The position numbers were made by a program, and so were the translations under genes. A model generated the notes under the pieces. The model worked only from the letters and a program-made list of their open reading frames with translations, did no database searches and was not told the DNA's origin. Below are positions 60,559 through 64,000 of a stretch of 64,000 nt of DNA, in pieces. This DNA is from Mercenaria mercenaria (Eukaryota > Mollusca > Bivalvia > Venerida > Veneridae). How positions within the stretch are numbered: position 1 is the stretch's first letter; the number at the start of each line of letters is the position of its first letter. The stretch covers positions 44,100,501 to 44,164,500 of the forward strand of contig NC_069362.1 of NCBI RefSeq assembly GCF_021730395.1, read 5' to 3'.

Positions 60559-62558
60559 AACAATAAATGCATTACCTGTATGGAATATGAAATTTTGCAG
60601 ATCAAGACGGGTTACCATGAGACTATAACAATGTTCTACAGTTTTGTTATTGCCGATGCTATAGAGAACACAAAAGATGCACCAACGTTTGAATCATTTC
60701 TAAAGGCAAATGGACATTTATTAGACAGGAGCCTTATGTACAAATATTACAGCAGGGAAAGATTTGGTGATCCTGATGCAAAACAAAAGTAAGTACATAC
60801 ACATTGTATTTTTAGGTTAGGCTCTTAAGATGCTGCGTTGTTTTGAAAAGTCTTGGCTTATGTGAGTCTGTTATTATACACTTACAGAATGGCTTGCTGG
60901 TCAATAGCCAAAGCTATTACTCAAGGTTGTAAGGATCGAATGTCAATAGATTTGACTATTGACCTGTAAGCCATCCAATAGATGTTTGATAACATGCCAT
61001 CAGAAATTATTTTCATATTTTTTCTTCAAGTTTTGACATTAGCCCTACAAAATTTTGTGTTTGTGCAAAGACCAGTCATAACACAAACTATTTTATCTTC
61101 AAAAAAATTCCATATTTCAATATGTGCTAGAAATTGCAAAAAGGGACTACTTTCAGTAATGGTAAAATGGTATTACTCTTGATAGGTGTACCATCATTTA
61201 TCATAGATCCCCATTTTAAAATCTCAAAATATGAATTAGGTCATTGAAATGTTTAACCTTTAGCATGCTAGATAAATTGTCGTCTGCTGGAAATGTCGTC
61301 TGCTAAAATTGTAAAGTTCATTCAATTTGCTCCAAAATTGGAAGAAATATTGTCAGAGTAGCAAACAGCTTGGAACCTGATCAGACGCCGATTTAATCGG
61401 CGTCTGATCTGGTTCCAAGCTGTTTGCAAAGGCTGTTAAATTCGCCTGCAGCAGGCTAAGGGTTAAAGAAAATTGGCAGTATTGATGTATCTTCTAAGAA
61501 GTCAATTTTAAACCTTAATTTTAAGAACTATTTGCTGCTGAAGCTGTTACTGAGAAATCATCGAATTTCATGGGCATCGAATTTCATGGGCATCTAATTT
61601 CATGGGCATCGAATTTCATGATTTTGCCCAAAACAGCTACTTCACTGGGATATTAAATTGTGGATTTCTGCTTATCAAGATAAAAGACTCGGAATTTCGC
61701 TTAATTATTTGGATTTAATTTCCTGCATTGATGCAACCACAAATTCCATGAAAATTAGTCCCACATGAATATGTATTAACCCTTATCCTGGAAAATTTCA
61801 GTAATGAACTTGTTTATCTTTCAATTTAGACAGTACTGTTAACTGTTAAAAGGGGTGCTTACCAAAAAGGTACTGACTGAATGGCAAACAGTGCAGATCA
61901 TGATCAGTCTGTATGGATGTGCAGACTGATCATGATCTACACTGGTCACAAAGGCAGAATCAGTTGTATCAAACATGATAAGGGTATATCAAGTTGCTTT
62001 GTTTACCCTAAACAGACAATACCATTTTCTTGAATATGCAGATCCCTAATTATTCCATTAAAATTTTTTGTTTCATATTGAAATAAAGAATATTGATATT
62101 TAGTAAACCTCATACTGGAGATGGAAGCTCATCCTAGGATCTACAGTCATGTTGCTTCTGTTATTTTGGTGGTCTGTTATATATGGAATCTTTAACCTTT
62201 AGCCTGCTGAATTTCTAAGATGGACTGGTCCATCATTCATTTAGGGCAGTACCACTTATGATTCAAAGGGGTGTTCACTGAAAATTCACTGACTGAACAG
62301 CAAACAGTGCAGACCATGAGCAGCCTGCACGGATGTACAGGCTGATCTTGGGGTGCACTGGTTGCAAAGGCAAAATCACTTGCCGCAAGCAGGCTAGGTT
62401 TGAGTGGCATTTGAGAATACTTTTCAGGGTTACACAAAAACTGAAAATTTCTTCTAAAAAGTTGTATTTGCTTTTGACAGTTGTTTATTTTTATTTTGTT
62501 TTACAATTTTATTTACAGGTTTGTGTTACCAGATAAGCAGGTGTTACCAGGAATGTGA
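46769..62558 (+). CDS. Mitochondrial flavin-reductase-like protein with extra C-terminal domain, ten exons, 351 aa
   Basis: Coding exons: 46769-46880, 50457-50558, 53260-53383, 53814-53877, 54320-54406, 55264-55412, 56353-56502, 59683-59722, 60601-60788, 62519-62558. Every border is GT-AG and every phase agrees. Residues 1-37 (MFSRILQQSLKTG.., ending CRFMSST) look like a mitochondrial presequence. Residues about 62-212 match the FMN-binding split-barrel flavin reductase family: VVVTS, RGMTCTSFTSVSFSPP, KFAIH-like KHFAIHTLANHQ, GVPVLLGCCAVMEC and GDHNVWYGHI. Such proteins reduce FMN or FAD with NAD(P)H; activity here is inferred. Residues about 220-351 form a separate domain I do not recognise, with WTHEAHIRMAW, GYHET and YYSRERFGDP, plus a VLPDKQVLP end. 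AATAAA follows at 62629-62634. Exon 1 is the least certain exon; its ATG, presequence-like product and phase-1 donor support it. Confidence 0.9.
46916..47537. mobile_element. 622-bp foldback MITE with 9-bp target duplication
   Basis: The left end GGCAGTGGCTACAATTACGG and the right end, complement GGCAGTGGCTACCATTACGG, begin inverted arms of nearly 300 bp that continue through 'ttttgggttagtataatctt'. TTTCATGTT flanks both ends (46907-46915 and 47538-47546). The left arm has an extra 35-40 bp of 'cctagcc..aggattacgg' sequence. No coding capacity. A 9-bp duplication suggests a Mutator-like or related superfamily. Confidence 0.92.
47538..49950. other. Intron 1 of the flavin reductase gene
   Basis: Mostly AT-rich intron. 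At 47686-47696 the first 11 bases of the foldback element end (GGCAGTGGCTA) occur alone. Two segments near 48600-48760 and 49060-49170 share phrases ('ctggtgacc', 'aaaattctatgaaag') and may be an old duplication. Confidence 0.35.
49951..50005 (+). ncRNA. Type I hammerhead ribozyme motif, sense strand of intron 1
   Basis: The conserved core is complete: CTGATGA at 49965-49971, stem II GCC-GATA-GGC at 49972-49981, GAAA at 49982-49985. Stem III is minimal: A-C (49985-49986) pairs with G-T (49989-49990) around a TA loop. The residue at the cleavage position is T (49991), a permitted GUH triplet. The next bases TGTAT (49992-49996) pair with GTACA (49960-49964) to form stem I, with one wobble, followed by weaker pairing. 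Small stem III and open stem I match the hammerheads of Penelope-like elements and retrozymes. I see no coding remnant of such an element around it. Confidence 0.75.
51060..52570. mobile_element. TTAA-flanked 1.5-kb non-autonomous DNA element
   Basis: The ends GGAGGTAGGTTACCTT and AAGGTATCCTACCTCC are inverted repeats, and TTAA occurs at both outer edges (51056-51059, 52571-52574), as for piggyBac-type insertion. The interior has no transposase-like frame. It includes three overlapping CRE-like sites near 51280-51302. Located in intron 2. Confidence 0.75.
52953..53060 (+). mobile_element. SINE core fragment
   Basis: The core words 'ctgattcatgtggggaagtt', 'cagagaacaagtc' and 'ggttaggttacctgac' match the middle of the SINE at 40781-41046; head and tail are missing. 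Confidence 0.65.
55036..55232 (-). mobile_element. tRNA-derived SINE
   Basis: On the minus strand: 'catgcctgccagcttagctcaacaggtgag', a degraded B box 'gaatttgatcccc', 'catgatttgataaaagacattgcgtctgaaatcattcatcctcc' and 'aattcatgtggaggttggcagtcacttgcag'. It ends 31 bases before the splice acceptor of exon 6. Confidence 0.8.
55821..55850. repeat. CCCCA microsatellite
   Basis: A C-rich CCCCCA repeat of about 30 bases, on the strand opposite a possible G-quadruplex in the transcribed strand. Confidence 0.85.
56539..58682 (-). mobile_element. HINE/pearl-type element with a 145-bp satellite array
   Basis: The left end has hairpin AGCTCACCTGAGCAATGCTCAGGTGAG, then a GTCTGTCGTCTGTC tract, about 13 units of a 145-bp repeat ('ccttgtgtatgcgatagagg', 'aatcttcatgaattttggtc', 'gatgaaatctagg', 'aggtcactaggtcaaatc'), then 'ggtgagcgacctagggccacattggccctcttgtt'. 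On the minus strand it starts AACAAGAG with a GGGCC..GGCCC hairpin and ends hairpin-CTAA, with GCTCACCTGA inverted near both ends, the Helentron/HINE layout. It lies in intron 7 and starts 36 bases after the exon 7 donor. Confidence 0.85.
58927..59387 (-). mobile_element. HINE-type element, same family as 39385-40008
   Basis: It begins AGCTCGACTTTTCGAAGAAA with AGTAGAGCT hairpin, then 'cgccctggcgtcggtgtcgcc', about 1.7 tandem units ('aaagtcaaatatctctgttac', 'aaagtcttcactaggaga', 'aactctgattgaattttga'), and ends 'gtcgagcgcgctgtcttacggacagctcttgtt'. On the minus strand it runs AACAAGAG to CTAA. Confidence 0.85.
59877..60087 (+). mobile_element. tRNA-derived SINE with an internal deletion
   Basis: A head with A- and B-box-like sequence (gcttagctgaataggg, gagttcgatccctg), then 'gacaatttgataaaagataat', then a jump from 'accacctcagattc' to 'tggtacagaatcaagaaacactgg', which drops the 'atgcggggaagttgacag' core seen in the 40.8-kb copy. 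Confidence 0.8.
60520..60558. repeat. GAT microsatellite close to a splice acceptor
   Basis: Thirteen GAT units end about 42 bases before the acceptor of exon 9 (60601), where a branch point would be expected. Confidence 0.9.
61253..61466. repeat. TTAACC-family MITE with an inner perfect palindrome
   Basis: The ends TTAACCTTTAGCATGCTAG and GCAGGCTAAGGGTTAA are inverted repeats. The centre (61363-61428) is a near-perfect palindrome with arms of about 32 bp, GCAAACAGCTTGGAACC.. to ..GGTTCCAAGCTGTTTGC. Confidence 0.8.
61559..61620. repeat. 16-bp tandem repeat, four units
   Basis: Four copies of CATCGAATTTCATGGG, one with a single change. Confidence 0.9.
61776..61986. repeat. TTAACC-family MITE
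   Basis: It starts TTAACCCTTATCCTGG and ends 'catgataagggta', with the shared interior 'ctgactgaatggcaaacagtgcagatcatgatcagtctg' and its partial complement. Confidence 0.75.
62192..62400. repeat. TTAACC-family MITE
   Basis: It starts TTAACCTTTAGCCTGCTGAA and ends 'acttgccgcaagcaggctagg', with the same interior as at 30260-30458. Confidence 0.8.
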
Positions 62559-62628
62559 AATGGTCGTATTAAATATTAAACAGGCTGTGACAGAACACTT
62601 TTCCAAACTCTATACAGGACCATGTTTA

Positions 62629-62634
62629 AATAAA
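62629..62634 (+). promoter_or_regulatory. Candidate polyadenylation signal of the flavin reductase gene
   Basis: AATAAA 71 bases past the stop codon. Confidence 0.55.
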
Positions 62635-62892
62635 TATTGAGTGAATGATGTTACAATTAGAGATAATGGAGAATTGATACCTTTTGCTGGATGAAGTATA
62701 TTTTCAGCAGTAAATTGACAAGTATTACATTTAGAGGAAGATATAAATCAGAATGATCAGTATTTGTTAAGTAATTACAGTGAATACGGTATTTTTCATG
62801 AAATACAATGTATTCTTCTTGGAATTTAAAACTCAAATTGATGCATTGAAGTCTGTTTTATGATTGTTAAGGTTTATTTTCTGTATCATATA

Positions 62893-63129
62893 TGAGCCGT
62901 GCCATGAGAAAACCAACATAGTGGGTATGCGACCAGCAAGGATCCAGACCAGCCTGCGCATCCGCGCAGTCTGGTCAGGATCCATGCTGTTCGCTTTCAA
63001 AGCCTATTACAATTAGAGAAACCGTTAGCGAACAGCATGGATCCTGACCAGACTGCGCGGATGCGCAGGCTGGTCTGGATCCTTGCTGGTCGCATACCCA
63101 CTATGTTGGTTTTCCCATGGCACGGCTCA
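62893..63129. repeat. Palindromic MITE copy 3, best preserved
   Basis: Arms of about 105 bp run from TGAGCCGTGCCATGAGAAAA to the complementary end TTTTCCCATGGCACGGCTCA with very few mismatches, around the centre 'cctattacaattagagaaacc'. It lies downstream of the flavin reductase gene. Confidence 0.92.
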
Positions 63130-63949
63130 ATTATAAGCCTGATGTTGTGTGTGTTACAGTATTCCTGGATTAGAAAGAATAAGGATTCATGAGAAAAAAT
63201 GGTTATTTTCAAGGAGGCAGAGATAGAGTATGATAGAAAGCCAGGTTTCCTTGAAGCCATGATACAAATATATATTATTCAAACATACTGCATTTTCTCT
63301 TTTATGATTATTAGCACACTGAGATAATCTTTAACTGAGGCAAAATCTATATTGTAAATAATAAGTTTTAATAGAATGTCCACTCTGAAAGGTGAACATA
63401 GACCTATACATCTAAAGCACATTGATTTTGTAATCTTAATGTAATTAATTACATTTAAAACCAAAGTAATTGTAATGTAAATGACATTACGCTTTAATCG
63501 TGCTTAGGTCTGGTTTGTATAAGTATTATGTGTAAATGGTTATTGTTGTCATGCTTTATTTGGATTATACATTGTCTTGGTGCAGATTCAATTTAAAAAG
63601 GGGCTTAAGAAGTGCATTTGTAAATTGTGCTACTAGTATAGCTTCAATTTTAAACCTCTTTATTTTTACTTGCCATGTTTGAATATTACAACTTACCAGT
63701 ACTATTTTTAGTTATGATATGCCTCATCTTTTCTTTGTTTTGCTAAATGCCCGAGATGCTTTTTATTTTATTTGAATTGCCTTATTAAACCACAAGAATG
63801 CATTGTTTATTTTTCATGCTTACTTGCTCATTAAATCATGGTGATAAAAATCATGCGGAACTTCATTCATTGGAGTGGTAACAACTTACAAGTCAGACAT
63901 TATTTGGCTGTTTGTTGTAATGTTTTATCACTGGTCAGTGTGTTAATTA
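63130..63949. other. 3' flank of the flavin reductase gene; nothing recognised
   Basis: AT-rich sequence with no gene or repeat that I recognise. Confidence 0.3.
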
Positions 63950-64000
63950 TTAATCCCCCGCCGTGGCGGAGGGATTATAGGAATGGTCTCCGTCCGTCCT
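63950..64000. mobile_element. Start of another HINE-type element, cut by the window end
   Basis: A hairpin ATCCCCCGCCGTGGCGGAGGG followed by 'attataggaatggtctccgtccgtcc' has the same layout (hairpin, short spacer, GTCCGTCC tract) as the HINE heads elsewhere in the window, with a different hairpin sequence. Confidence 0.55.

Overview
The window looks like nuclear DNA from a bivalve mollusc, probably a venerid-type clam. It has AT-rich sequence, intron-rich animal genes and a dense load of short non-autonomous mobile elements: tRNA-derived SINEs, Helitron-like elements carrying satellite arrays with hairpin ends ('pearl'/HINE style), and palindromic MITEs. The organism call is inferred from gene and repeat character, not from a database match.

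Four protein genes can be reconstructed exon by exon. (1) At 6781-9701, minus strand, is a class A neuropeptide-type GPCR in four exons; its TM3-TM5 exon is out of frame in several places. (2) At 22380-28056, minus, is a dual oxidase maturation factor (DUOXA): nine coding exons, all splice phases compatible, 460 aa. (3) At 35789-46465, minus, is a mitochondrial FtsJ-type 2'-O-methyltransferase (MRM2): two exons, 254 aa, complete K-D-K-E tetrad, with a 9.9-kb intron full of repeats. (4) At 46769-62558, plus, is a ten-exon gene of 351 aa with a predicted mitochondrial presequence, a flavin-reductase-like FMN-binding domain and an unfamiliar conserved C-terminal domain. Genes 3 and 4 start head to head, 303 bp apart, and both products look mitochondrial.

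Layout: 1-6150 is a very noisy satellite-bearing region with homopolymer-rich sequence that looks like poor consensus. 6781-9701 is the GPCR. 9702-22200 has no gene; it holds a nested MITE, a 482-bp inverted-repeat element, and a 41-bp GTAGTGG-type minisatellite whose whole neighbourhood (14.6-16.85 kb) is followed by a second, corrupted copy (16.95-19.7 kb). DUOXA follows, then a gene-poor stretch (28.7-35.7 kb), the MRM2 locus with a 44-bp minisatellite and five copies of a CRE/TATA-containing repeat ending in a long hairpin, and last the flavin reductase gene, whose introns hold a foldback element, a TTAA-flanked element, two HINE elements, SINEs, MITEs and a type I hammerhead ribozyme motif.

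The most interesting observations are the sense-strand intronic hammerhead motif (about 49951-50005), the repeat family that keeps its flanks and hairpin loop while the hairpin arms change together, and the two-domain mitochondrial flavin reductase sharing a promoter region with MRM2.
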